Positions 34,756-42,673 of a stretch of DNA of 64,000 bases are shown here, piece after piece (the first letter of the stretch is position 1; the number at the start of each line of letters is the position of its first letter). The notes beneath the pieces are model-generated. The model saw only the letters and a list, made by a program, of their open reading frames with translations, was not told the DNA's origin and made no database searches. The stretch lies in NCBI GenBank assembly GCA_019694155.1, contig JAIBCN010000056.1, positions 1 to 64,000 on the forward strand, written 5' to 3'. The translations under genes and the position numbers were made by a program. This DNA is from Vicinamibacteria bacterium. GTDB taxonomy: Bacteria; Acidobacteriota; Vicinamibacteria; Fen-336; JAGNNV01.

Positions 34756-35670
34756 GTGAATCACCCCATCGCGCCGCGCCTGAACGCCGCCCTCGCCCCC
34801 CTGACCACGTTCGGCATCGGTGGGCCGGCGGACCTCCTGGTCGATGCCGCCTGCCCCGAGGACGTGATCGCCGTGTGCGGCCGCTTCCGGGCGGAAGGAA
34901 CGCCCGTGACGTTCCTGGGCGGGGGATCGAACGTCCTCGTGTCGGATAGGGGCGTGCGCGGCGCCGTCGTGAGACTGCACGGCGGACGCATCTCGCTTCA
35001 GGGGCCGGACGTGGTGCGCGTGGATGCGGGCGTCACCGTGAACGGCTTCGTGCGCTGGTGCATCGCCCACGGCCTCGGCGGTTTCGAAGCCTGGGCGGGC
35101 ACGCCGGGGACGCTTGGAGGGGCGGTCTACGGAAACGCGCACTTTCAGGGCCGGCTCCTGTCGGAGGTGGTGACTCGGGCCGGCCTTCTGAGCCGATCGG
35201 GCGAGTTGCTCGAGGAGCCCGTGGAACGGCTCGGCTTCGCCTATGACGTGAGCCGTCTGCAGACGACGGGGGAGGCCCTTTTGTGGGTGGAGATCCGCGT
35301 CCATCAAGACGACCCCGCGGTCCTGCGACGGACGGCGAAGGAGTCGCTGACCTTCCGGAAGCGCACCCAGCCTCTCGCGCAACCAAGCGCCGGATGCATC
35401 TTCCAGAACCCCGAGGCCGAGCGGCCTCTCCTTCCCGAGGGCGTGCCGTGCTCGGCGGGCGCGCTCATCGACCGCGTGGGCCTCAAGGGCGAGCGCCGCG
35501 GGGGAGCGCGGATCTCGCCGGTGCACGCGAACTTCTTCGTCAATGAAGGCGGGGCCACGGCGCGGGATGTGTCGGGCCTGATCGACGAGGCGCGGCGGCG
35601 GGTGAGAGAAACGTTCGGCATCGGGCTGCGCGAGGAGATCGTGAGGCTCGGGGATTTTTCGGGGACATAA
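34756..35670 (+). CDS. murB: UDP-N-acetylenolpyruvoylglucosamine reductase
   Basis: 304 residues, MurB reducing UDP-GlcNAc-enolpyruvate to UDP-MurNAc with NADPH and FAD. The FAD domain shows LTTFGIGGPADLLVDA, FLGGGSNVLVSDRGVRGAVVRL and GTPGTLGGAVYGNA. The catalytic loop reads PSAGCIFQNP: Cys214 takes the place of the usual proton-donating Ser. Later come RVGLKGERRGGARISPVHANFFVN and the C-terminal Glu region EEIVRLGDF. The YAF-type insert of type I enzymes is absent. The start is GTG with only a weak ribosome-binding site. murA follows after 13 bp. Confidence 0.93.
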   Translation: MNHPIAPRLNAALAPLTTFGIGGPADLLVDAACPEDVIAVCGRFRAEGTPVTFLGGGSNVLVSDRGVRGAVVRLHGGRISLQGPDVVRVDAGVTVNGFVRWCIAHGLGGFEAWAGTPGTLGGAVYGNAHFQGRLLSEVVTRAGLLSRSGELLEEPVERLGFAYDVSRLQTTGEALLWVEIRVHQDDPAVLRRTAKESLTFRKRTQPLAQPSAGCIFQNPEAERPLLPEGVPCSAGALIDRVGLKGERRGGARISPVHANFFVNEGGATARDVSGLIDEARRRVRETFGIGLREEIVRLGDFSGT

Positions 35671-35683
35671 AGAGAGTGAAGCG

Positions 35684-36934
35684 ATGACAACACTGGTGGT
35701 GACGGGCGGCAAGCCGCTCAACGGCCGCGTGCGCGTGGGCGGGAACAAGAACGCCGCACTGCCCGTGATCGCCGCCTGCCTGCTCACGGACGAAGAGTGC
35801 GTCCTGGAGAACGTGCCGCGCATCCGCGACGTCGAGGTGATGGGGGAGCTGCTGCGCCAGCTCGGGGCGAGTGTCGCCTGGGAAGGCGCTTCGACCCTGC
35901 GTATCCGCGCCGAGACCATCTCCTCCACCGAGCCCCGGGCCGACCTCGTGGCGAGACTGCGCGGTTCGGTTCTCCTCCTCGGTCCGCTGCTCGCGCGCAA
36001 GGGAGAGGCCATCCTGGGCGCGCCCGGCGGCGACTTCCCGTCGCGGCGGAACCTGAACCAGCACCACGCGGCGCTCCGCGCCCTGGGCGCCCGGCCCCGC
36101 GAGGCGGGCGGGTTCGAATCGCCCGAGGGGCTCAAAGCGGCGTCCTTCTACATGCTGGAGGCTTCGGTCACCGCGACGGAGACCGCTCTCCTCGCGGCCG
36201 CCCTCGCGCGGGGCACCACACAGATCCGCCACGCGGCCTGCGAGCCCCACGTGAGCGAGCTCGCGCGGTTTCTCTCCAAGATGGGAGCGGACGTGTCGGG
36301 CATCGGCTCGCCGACCCTGAGCATCACCGGGGTGACGAAGCTCCGCGGCATCACCCACCGGATCTCCGGCGACTTCGTGGAAGCGGGGAGCTTCGCAGTG
36401 GTGGGGGCGATGACCCGCGGCCACGTCCTCGTCCAGGGCGCCTCGGAGATCGACCTCGAACCCGTGGTGGCCGTGCTCCGGCAGTTCGGCCTCAACTGCA
36501 GGACGAACGGCGACGAACTCGAGGTGCGGCCGAGCCAGTTGCGCGCCGCGCATCGCGTGACCACCGGGCTCTGGCCCGGCTTCCCGAGCGACATGGTGAG
36601 CCTCGTGACCGTGCTCGCCACCCAGGCCTCGGGGGCCACCCTGATCCACGACTGGCTCTACGAGCTGCGGCTCTTCGCGCTCGACCAGCTCTCCGGCATG
36701 GGCGCCGACCTTTTCTTGTGCGACCCGCATCGCATCCTCATCAACGGGCCGCGCATGCTCAAGGGACGCTCGCTCGACAGCCGCGACATCCGCTCGGGCA
36801 TGGCCCTCATCGCCGCCGCTCTGGCAGCGGACGGGGTGAGCCGGATCGCGCCTCTGGAGACGGTGGAGCGGGGCTACGAGGGCCTCGTCGAGCGCCTGAA
36901 GTCTCTCGGCGCCTCCGTTGAAACCGAGGCCTGA
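35684..36934 (+). CDS. murA: UDP-N-acetylglucosamine 1-carboxyvinyltransferase (Asp-type)
   Basis: 416 residues, the first committed step of peptidoglycan synthesis: transfer of enolpyruvate from PEP to UDP-GlcNAc. Substrate residues are conserved: Lys/Asn in GGNKNAALP, Arg in VARLRGSVLL, Asp in FPSDMVSLV and Arg in VERGYEGL. In the catalytic loop the normal Cys (GGC) is Asp117 (GAPGGDFPSRRNLNQ). An Asp at this position in mycobacterial and chlamydial MurA gives natural fosfomycin insensitivity. The loop after it is also unusual, so a divergent MurA paralogue cannot be excluded. It pairs with murB. Confidence 0.9.
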   Translation: MTTLVVTGGKPLNGRVRVGGNKNAALPVIAACLLTDEECVLENVPRIRDVEVMGELLRQLGASVAWEGASTLRIRAETISSTEPRADLVARLRGSVLLLGPLLARKGEAILGAPGGDFPSRRNLNQHHAALRALGARPREAGGFESPEGLKAASFYMLEASVTATETALLAAALARGTTQIRHAACEPHVSELARFLSKMGADVSGIGSPTLSITGVTKLRGITHRISGDFVEAGSFAVVGAMTRGHVLVQGASEIDLEPVVAVLRQFGLNCRTNGDELEVRPSQLRAAHRVTTGLWPGFPSDMVSLVTVLATQASGATLIHDWLYELRLFALDQLSGMGADLFLCDPHRILINGPRMLKGRSLDSRDIRSGMALIAAALAADGVSRIAPLETVERGYEGLVERLKSLGASVETEA

Positions 36935-36994
36935 ACGGACGCGCAACCTCCTCGGTGCCGGGCAGCGAACTTCGATAGAGTACCCAGCCGAACC

Positions 36995-37357
36995 ATGCCA
37001 CGACTGATCGCCGCACCCACGCAGATCGAAGCCGCCGGACAGCCTCCGAAGATCATCCGCGAATACATCGGCCGGGTGAACTCCGGGACCTCGGCGGCGA
37101 GCGTCGCTCATATGAAGTCTCCTTCCGGCTGGAGCGAGCCGAAGCAGACCCCTCAGTTCGACGAGTACACCGTCGTCCTCGCGGGGATGCTTCGGGTGGA
37201 GCACGAGGGCGGGACCATCGACGTGAACGCGGGCCAGGCGGTCATCGCGGAGCGCGGCGAGTGGGTGCGGTACTCCTCACCCGGGAAGGACGGCGCCGAG
37301 TACATCGCGGTCTGCCTTCCCGCGTTCAGCCCGGACACCGTTCATCGCCACTCCTGA
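36995..37357 (+). CDS. Small cupin-fold protein
   Basis: 120 residues with one cupin barrel: FDEYTVVLAGMLRVEHEGGTIDVNAGQAVIAERGEWVRYSS. The first cupin motif usually has two His; here only E (FDEYTVVL) is clear, so metal binding is uncertain. It lies 60 bp after murA and 31 bp before the amidase gene, within a cell-wall cluster. Its function there is unknown. Confidence 0.85.
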   Translation: MPRLIAAPTQIEAAGQPPKIIREYIGRVNSGTSAASVAHMKSPSGWSEPKQTPQFDEYTVVLAGMLRVEHEGGTIDVNAGQAVIAERGEWVRYSSPGKDGAEYIAVCLPAFSPDTVHRHS

Positions 37358-37388
37358 TCGCCCGAAAGAGTCACGAGCGCCCGCTTCG

Positions 37389-38888
37389 ATGTTGAACGCT
37401 CGACTCGCCCTGCTCCTCGCCGCGGCGGGCGCGTTCGTGCCCGGTCCCGCGGGCGCCGCGGACGAAGTGGTGGTGCTGTCGGGCGGCGGCGGCCACAAGA
37501 CGGTGGTCCTCGTGATCGACGGTCCCAAGGGCCCGGAGATCGCCCTCGAGGAGGCGGCGAAGGGCCTCGATGTGTCCTTCTCGCGGCAGGGCCGCGACGC
37601 CAAGGTGACGCTCAAGTCGGGAGGGCGTGAGGTCACTCTCGAAAACGGCAAGAGCCTGTTCAGCGTGGGCGGGCAGCTGAAGGCGATGGCGGCGCCGGTT
37701 CGGGTCGTGGGTGAGCGGACCTACGTCTCGCCCCCGTCGGCGGCGACCGTGCTCGGAGCGGCGCTGGGCCAGCCCGCCGCGTACCGTGCGGCCTATCGGG
37801 CCCTGGTGATCGGCGCCTACGAAGCGCCCAGGCTCAGGATCACCAACGTGGTCAACGCCGCCACCATCGAAAGCACGGTCGAACTGAGCAAGCCCGTTCC
37901 CTACGACGTGCGCAAGGAACCGAACCGCGTGGTGGTCACCTTCCAGGCCGACGTCATGGAAACGGACTTCATCGCCGAAGCCCTGCCCGGGCGGATCGTG
38001 GGTTCGGTCCGGTTCGAGAGAGCGACCCCGCCGCGCCTGATCTTCGATCTCGGCGAGCGGTTCGCTTCGGTGAAGACCTCCGAGCGCGACTCGCAGCACG
38101 TGGGCCTCGTCTTCGACGTGTCGCCCACCGCGGGAGCGACGCCCGCGGCTGGCGGTGCGGCGGCGACGCCTCTGCCCCGACCCTCGGTGGCGCCGGTAAC
38201 CGGCTTCCGCAGGCCCATCGTCCTCGTGATCGATCCCGGCCATGGCGGCGAAGACGGCGGCGCCCAGGGCCCGGGAGGGCGCTTCGAGAAGGACCTGACC
38301 CTGGCCCTGGCGAGGCGCCTGCGCGCAGCGGCCGTGGATTCGCTCTCGATTCAGGCCTTTCTCACCCGCGACGGAGACACCGAGGTGCCCCTCGACGAAC
38401 GGGCGGCCATCGCGAACAACTTCAACGCCGACATCTTCATCTCCCTGCACGCGAACGGCTCGCGCTTCGCCTCGGCCGCGGGCACCGAGGTGTTCTTCCT
38501 CTCCTACACGGCCGCCGACGATGAGGCCCGCCGGGTGGCCATGCAGGAAGGCGCGATCCTGGAGAAGGCGCCCACGAACGACAAGGACGTGGGCCTCATC
38601 CTCTGGGACATGGCCCAGGCCGCCCAGCTGGACGCCTCGTCGAAGCTCGCGGGTAACCTGTACGGCGAGATCGCGCAGGCCGCCCTGTCGCGGTCCCGCG
38701 GCGTCAAGCAGGCGCCCTTCCGCGTCCTCGTCGGCGCCACCATGCCCGCGGCCCTCGTCGAGGTCGGCTTCATCACCAATCCCGAGGAGGAGAAACTCCT
38801 CTTCTCCGAGGCGCACCAGGTGCGGCTCGTCAACGCGCTCGTCCAGGGCCTCGGCCGCTTCATCGCCGCCCTCCGCGCCAATCCGTGA
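37389..38888 (+). CDS. AMIN-domain N-acetylmuramoyl-L-alanine amidase
   Basis: 499 residues. Signal peptide at 1-23 (AAAGAFVPGPAGAADE). An AMIN-type domain covers about 137-240 (RLRITNVVNAATIESTVEL), then an Ala/Pro linker. The amidase_3 domain (about 277-495) has zinc ligands in VIDPGHGGEDGG (His285), the Glu in RFEKDLTLALARRL, the His in FISLHANGS, and the catalytic Glu in ALVEVGFITNPEEE. It cleaves the amide between MurNAc and the stem peptide, as AmiA/B/C do in cell separation; AMIN usually targets the septum. The stop codon overlaps the GerMN gene by 4 bp. Confidence 0.93.
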   Translation: MLNARLALLLAAAGAFVPGPAGAADEVVVLSGGGGHKTVVLVIDGPKGPEIALEEAAKGLDVSFSRQGRDAKVTLKSGGREVTLENGKSLFSVGGQLKAMAAPVRVVGERTYVSPPSAATVLGAALGQPAAYRAAYRALVIGAYEAPRLRITNVVNAATIESTVELSKPVPYDVRKEPNRVVVTFQADVMETDFIAEALPGRIVGSVRFERATPPRLIFDLGERFASVKTSERDSQHVGLVFDVSPTAGATPAAGGAAATPLPRPSVAPVTGFRRPIVLVIDPGHGGEDGGAQGPGGRFEKDLTLALARRLRAAAVDSLSIQAFLTRDGDTEVPLDERAAIANNFNADIFISLHANGSRFASAAGTEVFFLSYTAADDEARRVAMQEGAILEKAPTNDKDVGLILWDMAQAAQLDASSKLAGNLYGEIAQAALSRSRGVKQAPFRVLVGATMPAALVEVGFITNPEEEKLLFSEAHQVRLVNALVQGLGRFIAALRANP

Positions 38889-39691
38889 GAGTTCGCCGCA
38901 TCGTGGCCGACTCCCAGACGCCGCCGCCTCGCGGTTTCCCGCGATGGGCCTGGTGGACTCTCTTCCTCGCCACGTTCACCTTCGTCGTCCCTTTGACATC
39001 GCCCTGGTGGTCGACCGTCCTGCGCGGTGAGATCCCGGGCGCCGAAGAGGAGGGCGACGCTCCCGCCTCCGGCGCCGCCGCGGGCTCCACGCCGGAGCCG
39101 GTGGTCCCGGGTTCCATGCTCAAGGTGGTGCTCCACACCCGCCTTGCCGGAAAGCCCGGGCTCGGCACGCTCGAGAGGGAAGTGCCCTATGTGCGGGGCG
39201 TGATTCCGCAGATCCGCGCCGCGGTCTCCGAACTCGCGGTCGCGTCGGCGGAGGCCGCGGCACTCCTCCCCGCGGGCACCCGCGTGCTCGACGTGGCCTA
39301 CACCCAGGGCGGCACCGTGTACATCGACTTCTCTCCCGAACTCGATACCGGCCGAGGCCTGGGGACGGAAGAAGAGACGATCCTCATCCAGGGCATCGTC
39401 AACACCATCACGGACAACTTCACCGCGGTTCGCCGCGTGGTGATCCTCGTCGACGGCAAAATCCCGACGCCCCTCCACTTCGACCTCAGCCGGCCGCTCC
39501 GGCGCGAGGAGCCGTTCTTCGAGTCCGCCGAGGACGCCGAACCCCAGGCGAGCCCATCCGTCGCTCCCACGCTGCCCCCCGGCCCCGCCGCCGCCGCGCC
39601 TTCATCGGCTCCGCCCGCAAAACCCGTCGCCACTCCGGCGCCAGCAAAGCCCCCATCCTCTTCAACACAAGGACAAGACCCGCTGTCATGA
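38885..39691 (+). CDS. GerMN-domain membrane protein
   Basis: 268 residues. One membrane helix at about 23-42 (WWTLFLATFTFVVPLTSPWW), then a GerMN domain at about 75-195: GTRVLDVAYTQGGTVYIDFSPEL and GTEEETILIQGIVNTITDNFTAVRRVVILVDGK. The C-terminal ~60 residues are low-complexity Ala/Pro/Ser. GerMN domains occur in sporulation and cell-wall-associated proteins and often sit beside amidase_3 genes, as here. The start is GTG, overlapping the amidase stop codon (GTGA). Confidence 0.9.
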   Translation: MRVRRIVADSQTPPPRGFPRWAWWTLFLATFTFVVPLTSPWWSTVLRGEIPGAEEEGDAPASGAAAGSTPEPVVPGSMLKVVLHTRLAGKPGLGTLEREVPYVRGVIPQIRAAVSELAVASAEAAALLPAGTRVLDVAYTQGGTVYIDFSPELDTGRGLGTEEETILIQGIVNTITDNFTAVRRVVILVDGKIPTPLHFDLSRPLRREEPFFESAEDAEPQASPSVAPTLPPGPAAAAPSSAPPAKPVATPAPAKPPSSSTQGQDPLS

Positions 39692-40854
39692 ACCGGTCCA
39701 CATCCGACAAGGCCGCCCGCTTCACCGAATCCGTCATTCGCGAGATGACCCGTCTCGCCAACGCCCATGGCGCGGTGAACCTCTCCCAGGGCTTTCCCGA
39801 CTTCGCCGCCCCCGAGGAACTGAAGGAAGCGGCCATGCACGCGATCGCCGCGAACATCAACCAGTACGCTGTGACCTGGGGCGCCCCCAACCTGCGCCGG
39901 GCCATCGCGGAAAAGTTCGAGCGCTGCTATGGCATCCCCGTCGACGCGGACAAGGAGGTCACGGTGTGCTGCGGCGGCACCGAGGCCATGGTCGCGTCCA
40001 TGATGGCGCTCCTCAACCCGGGCGACGAGGTGGTGACCTTCGAGCCCTTCTACGAGAACTACGGGCCGGACGCGATTCTCGCGGGGGCGGTGCCGAAGTT
40101 CGTCACCCTGCGCACACCCGACTGGTCGTTCGATCCCGGCGAACTCCGCGCGGCCTTCTCCCACAAGACCCGGGCGATCATCATGAACTCGCCGCACAAC
40201 CCGACCGGCAAGGTCTTCACGCGCGAGGAGCTGAACCTGATCGCCGCGCTGTGCCAGGAGTTCGACGTAGTCGCGGTGACGGACGAGATCTACGAGCACA
40301 TCCTCTACGACGGCCACGAGCACATCCCGATGGCGACCCTGCCCGGCATGAAGGACCGGACCATCACCATCAACAGCATGAGCAAGACCTACAGCGTCAC
40401 CGGGTGGCGGGTGGGCTGGACCATCGCGCCCGAGTGGATCACAGGAGCGATCCGCAAGGTTCATGACTTCCTGACCGTGGGCGCGGCCGCCCCGCTGCAG
40501 GACGCGGGCGCTATCGCCCTCGCCCTGCCGCACTCGTACTACGTCGACCTCGCCGCCAAGTACACCGAACGCCGCACCCGCATGCTCGGCATCCTCGACG
40601 CCTGCGGCTTCACCGTCTACAAGCCGGGCGGCGCGTACTACACGATCGTCGACACCCGCCCCCTCGGCTGGTCGCACGACGTCGAGTTCGCGAAGTACCT
40701 CGTCAAGGAGATCGGGGTGGCCGTGGTTCCGGGCTCGTCGTTCTATCAGGACCCGGAGAAGGGGCGAACGCAGATCCGCTTCGCGTTCTCGAAGAAGATG
40801 GATACCTTCGACGAAGCCGAGCGCCGCCTCTCCAAACTCCGCCCGAAGCAGTAA
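39688..40854 (+). CDS. Class I/II PLP-dependent aminotransferase
   Basis: 388 residues of fold type I: LSQGFPDFAAPEELKEA, QYAVTWGAPNLRRAIAEKF, NSPHNPTGKVF (cofactor Asn), VTDEIYEHILYDG (Asp, Tyr) and the PLP lysine in NSMSKTYSVTGWRVGW. The closest recognisable relatives are kynurenine/aspartate/methionine aminotransferases. It starts inside the GerMN stop codon (ATGA) as the last gene of the murB-murA-cupin-amidase-GerMN run. The exact amino acid is not readable from the sequence. Confidence 0.92.
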   Translation: MNRSTSDKAARFTESVIREMTRLANAHGAVNLSQGFPDFAAPEELKEAAMHAIAANINQYAVTWGAPNLRRAIAEKFERCYGIPVDADKEVTVCCGGTEAMVASMMALLNPGDEVVTFEPFYENYGPDAILAGAVPKFVTLRTPDWSFDPGELRAAFSHKTRAIIMNSPHNPTGKVFTREELNLIAALCQEFDVVAVTDEIYEHILYDGHEHIPMATLPGMKDRTITINSMSKTYSVTGWRVGWTIAPEWITGAIRKVHDFLTVGAAAPLQDAGAIALALPHSYYVDLAAKYTERRTRMLGILDACGFTVYKPGGAYYTIVDTRPLGWSHDVEFAKYLVKEIGVAVVPGSSFYQDPEKGRTQIRFAFSKKMDTFDEAERRLSKLRPKQ

Positions 40855-40918
40855 ACAAGAGACGCCCCCCACGCGCCGCCCCCTACGCGCCCGCCCCTAC
40901 CAAGCCCGTTGGACCTCT

Positions 40919-40967
40919 CGTCATTGCGAGGGCCCCGTCCGTTTCGTACCGGCCCGAAGCAACCCCA
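40919..40967 (+). repeat. Dispersed 'GTCATTGCGAG...GAAGCAA' repeat, copy 1
   Basis: Starts CGTCATTGCGAGGGCCC, has CCGTCCGT in the middle and ends GGCCCGAAGCAACCCCA. It matches 41134-41181 and, reversed, 58185-58232 and 58316-58365. Its end sequences are those of a repeat seen widely in bacterial genomes (GTCATTGCGAG ... GAAGCAATC). Confidence 0.8.
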
Positions 40968-41133
40968 CCCCCGCGAGAGTCCGTTGACACCTCGCGAACG
41001 ACCTCCCGCACGACCCTCACGCCCGGCGCGTGAGAGGTGGGCGTGGACGTGAGCGTGACACGTGCGCCTCGGCCCGCGCCGTTCCGCCGCTCCGTGCCGG
41101 CCACCTACCGGCCCGCTCGGACCGACCCGGCCC

Positions 41134-41181
41134 CGTCATTGCGAGGGCCCCGTCCGTCTCGCGGGGCCCGAAGCAATCCCA
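41134..41181 (+). repeat. Dispersed 'GTCATTGCGAG...GAAGCAA' repeat, copy 2
   Basis: CGTCATTGCGAGGGCCC followed by CGTCCGT, then CCCGAAGCAATCCCA. It differs from copy 1 mainly in the short central segment, as expected for a REP-like family with conserved ends and a variable loop. Confidence 0.8.
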
Positions 41182-41479
41182 CGGCCGCCCTGCTCAAGGC
41201 CCAAGCACCTGCTTGCCCCGAAATACCGTTTGTCTCGTGCGGCCAAAAGGAGTGTAATCCTCACGTGGATGGAAACTCGCCTGGACACCTGAGCCCACCT
41301 TGGCTGCTCCGCACTCGCTACCCTAAGAGAACTAGAGAGCGAATCTATTCCATTCGCTCGACTCGATCGGCGGGGCGACAAGGCGTGACGACCCAGCACC
41401 TTGAGACCGCGCCTTCAAGGTCGCGTTGCCGACTTAGGTCGCGGGACCCGCGACCTACTCCGGGCTACGTAGTGCTACC

Positions 41480-41496
41480 TAATCAGTGTTCTACGA
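41480..41496 (+). other. Left junction of the array (attC/attI remnant)
   Basis: TAATCAGTGTTCTACGA resembles the 3' end of the attC sites (CAACGCAGTGTTATGCG). The bases after the cut, GTTCTACGA, match the reverse complement of the cassette-1 attC arm, TCGCAGAAC, at 8 of 9 positions, so this is where cassette 1 begins. The matching 5' arm is not recognisable upstream. Confidence 0.6.
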
Positions 41497-41525
41497 ACGC
41501 TCCGAGTCAAGGTTGAACTGCTCCG

Positions 41526-42110
41526 GTGACTAAAGGGGCGTTCGCGGTATTGCTCGGCTGGCTCGGCGCAGCGAGCGTACCTGCGCCGATGACTCCACAA
41601 GGCCCCGCTGCGGAAGAGCCCGCCGTGGTCGCGGCAGTCGCACCCGCCTATCCCGACGTAGCTTGGCAAGCCCGTGTCACTGGTCGATACGCGGTGGAGG
41701 TTGTTGTGGCGCCTTCCGGCGCTCCAATGAGAGTGGAAGCGAAGGACACGCCGCGTATCCTGCGAGACGCGATCGAGCGTGCAGCGTTGGCCTGGCGCTT
41801 TGCCTCATCTGCGGTTCCGGAGCGTCGAGTGGCCTTGGTGTTCACCTTCACGCTCGTGCAGGCAACCAGCGAGTCGGACATTCAAGCAGTGATCTTCAAT
41901 CCTCCGTTCGCGGTAGAAGTCCGCAGAAGGATGCCAGTGCCAAGCATCAATAGGGATCCGAAGTCCGAGATCAAGAAAGGTCCCGGAAAGGGGCCCGCGT
42001 CGCAGAACAATGCGTTGGAACGGACGAGGCGAGAAGGAGTGCCCGCTTCGCGGGCAGGCGTTCTTAGCTCGCCTCGCCGCTCAACGCAGTGTTATGCGGG
42101 CGAAGCATGA
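41526..42110 (+). CDS. Cassette 1: secreted TonB C-terminal-like protein
   Basis: 194 residues. The N-terminus looks like a signal peptide (AFAVLLGWLGAASVPAP). A TonB_C-like region at about 40-115 reads AYPDVAWQARVTGRYAVEVVVAPSGAP and AIERAALAWRFASSAVPERRVALVF, the pattern of TonB/energy-transducer C-terminal domains but without the membrane anchor and proline-rich linker. The start is GTG 41526. The reading frame runs through the whole attC (42001-42098) and stops at 42110 in an ATGA overlap with the cassette-2 gene, so the last ~35 residues are attC-derived. Confidence 0.75.
   Translation: MTKGAFAVLLGWLGAASVPAPMTPQGPAAEEPAVVAAVAPAYPDVAWQARVTGRYAVEVVVAPSGAPMRVEAKDTPRILRDAIERAALAWRFASSAVPERRVALVFTFTLVQATSESDIQAVIFNPPFAVEVRRRMPVPSINRDPKSEIKKGPGKGPASQNNALERTRREGVPASRAGVLSSPRRSTQCYAGEA
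42001..42098 (+). other. attC site 1
   Basis: Arms CGCAGAAC / GTTATGCG and inner arms TGCGTTG / CAACGCA separated by short unpaired spacers (AA, GT). The stem continues with CGAGGCGAG / CTCGCCTCG, with extra unpaired G and A on the 5' side. Central loop stem CCCGCTTCGCGGG. 98 nt. Cassette boundary at 42091/42092. Confidence 0.92.
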
Positions 42111-42343
42111 GCCGCGCCGCGAGGTGGATCATCGCTCTGTGCGTGTTCAGCACGGGAGTTGCTCTTCTGTACCCGGCCTTCATCCACTATTGGGCAGCCG
42201 GCGGGCCACCTACTCCAGAGCCAGCCAAGACGTGGCACGCGAGCATGGGCAACATCTTTGTGGCGGCGGCGCTAGCATGTTGGGCCATGGCTGGATGGGG
42301 CCTCTGGATCACTCGGAGCAGGCGAAGCAATGAACGTCGGTAG
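42107..42343 (+). CDS. Cassette 2: small two-helix membrane protein
   Basis: 78 residues. Membrane helices at about 7-25 (WIIALCVFSTGVALLYPAF) and 47-67 (MGNIFVAAALACWAMAGWGLW), joined by a Pro-rich loop (GGPPTPEPAKTW). ATG 42107 overlaps the stop codon of the cassette-1 frame (ATGA) just past the attC junction. No family recognised. The rest of the cassette, 42344-42533, holds no supportable gene. Confidence 0.65.
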   Translation: MSRAARWIIALCVFSTGVALLYPAFIHYWAAGGPPTPEPAKTWHASMGNIFVAAALACWAMAGWGLWITRSRRSNERR

Positions 42344-42533
42344 TAAGCCCCATGGCCGCAGAACGCCGGCAGGATGGTGCAGCTTGGAACCCTGCCTGTG
42401 ATTGATGCTTTGTTGGAGGCTTTGGGCTCAGCCTGGGACTTCGTGCTTGAGCGCCTTTGGCGAGCCGATCACGGTGGGAAAAGCCTTGAAGGGGAGCCGA
42501 AACCGGACTCCGATGGGAAGCCCAAAGATGCAG

Positions 42534-42609
42534 CCGCATAACAATGCGTTGAAGCGGACGAGCAGCCGCCTTTCGTTGCCTGCTCGCCGCTTAACGCAGT
42601 GTTGTACGG
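42534..42609 (+). other. attC site 2
   Basis: Arms CCGCATAAC / GTTGTACGG. The stem TGCGTT-AAGCGG-CGAGCAG is fully paired with the 3' side except for two extra unpaired bases (G and A), a textbook attC pattern. 76 nt. The 5' arm CCGCATAAC is the exact complement of the start of its own cassette (42091-42099). Confidence 0.93.
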
Positions 42610-42673
42610 GCGCTGGGATGATCACCGAAGGGGACGCTATTCAACCGGACCGTTGGCTGGAGACATTTCTCGG

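Larger units (their letters stand above)
40855..41525. other. Long intergenic region carrying dispersed repeats and the array's left edge
   Basis: 671 bp without a supportable gene; the open frames here are short and compositionally odd. It holds two copies of a dispersed repeat (40919-40967 and 41134-41181), a strong hairpin AGGTCGCGG-GAC-CCGCGACCT (41437-41457), and the left boundary of the integron-like array at 41488. GC content visibly falls after about 41200. There is no integrase gene and no recognisable attI. Confidence 0.7.

Noticed and set aside
35540..37204. A 554-codon minus-strand frame over murA
   Set aside because: Antisense to murA; composition is that of a shadow frame (Arg/His/Gly-rich).
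41437..41457. Strong hairpin considered as the central stem of an eleventh attC
   Set aside because: The 3' end resembles an attC, but no matching AAC-type 5' arm was found upstream, so only the junction is listed.
42309..42539. Minus-strand frame in the 3' part of cassette 2
   Set aside because: It would be opposite to all other cassette genes, has no start signal and is low-complexity; not strong enough to list.
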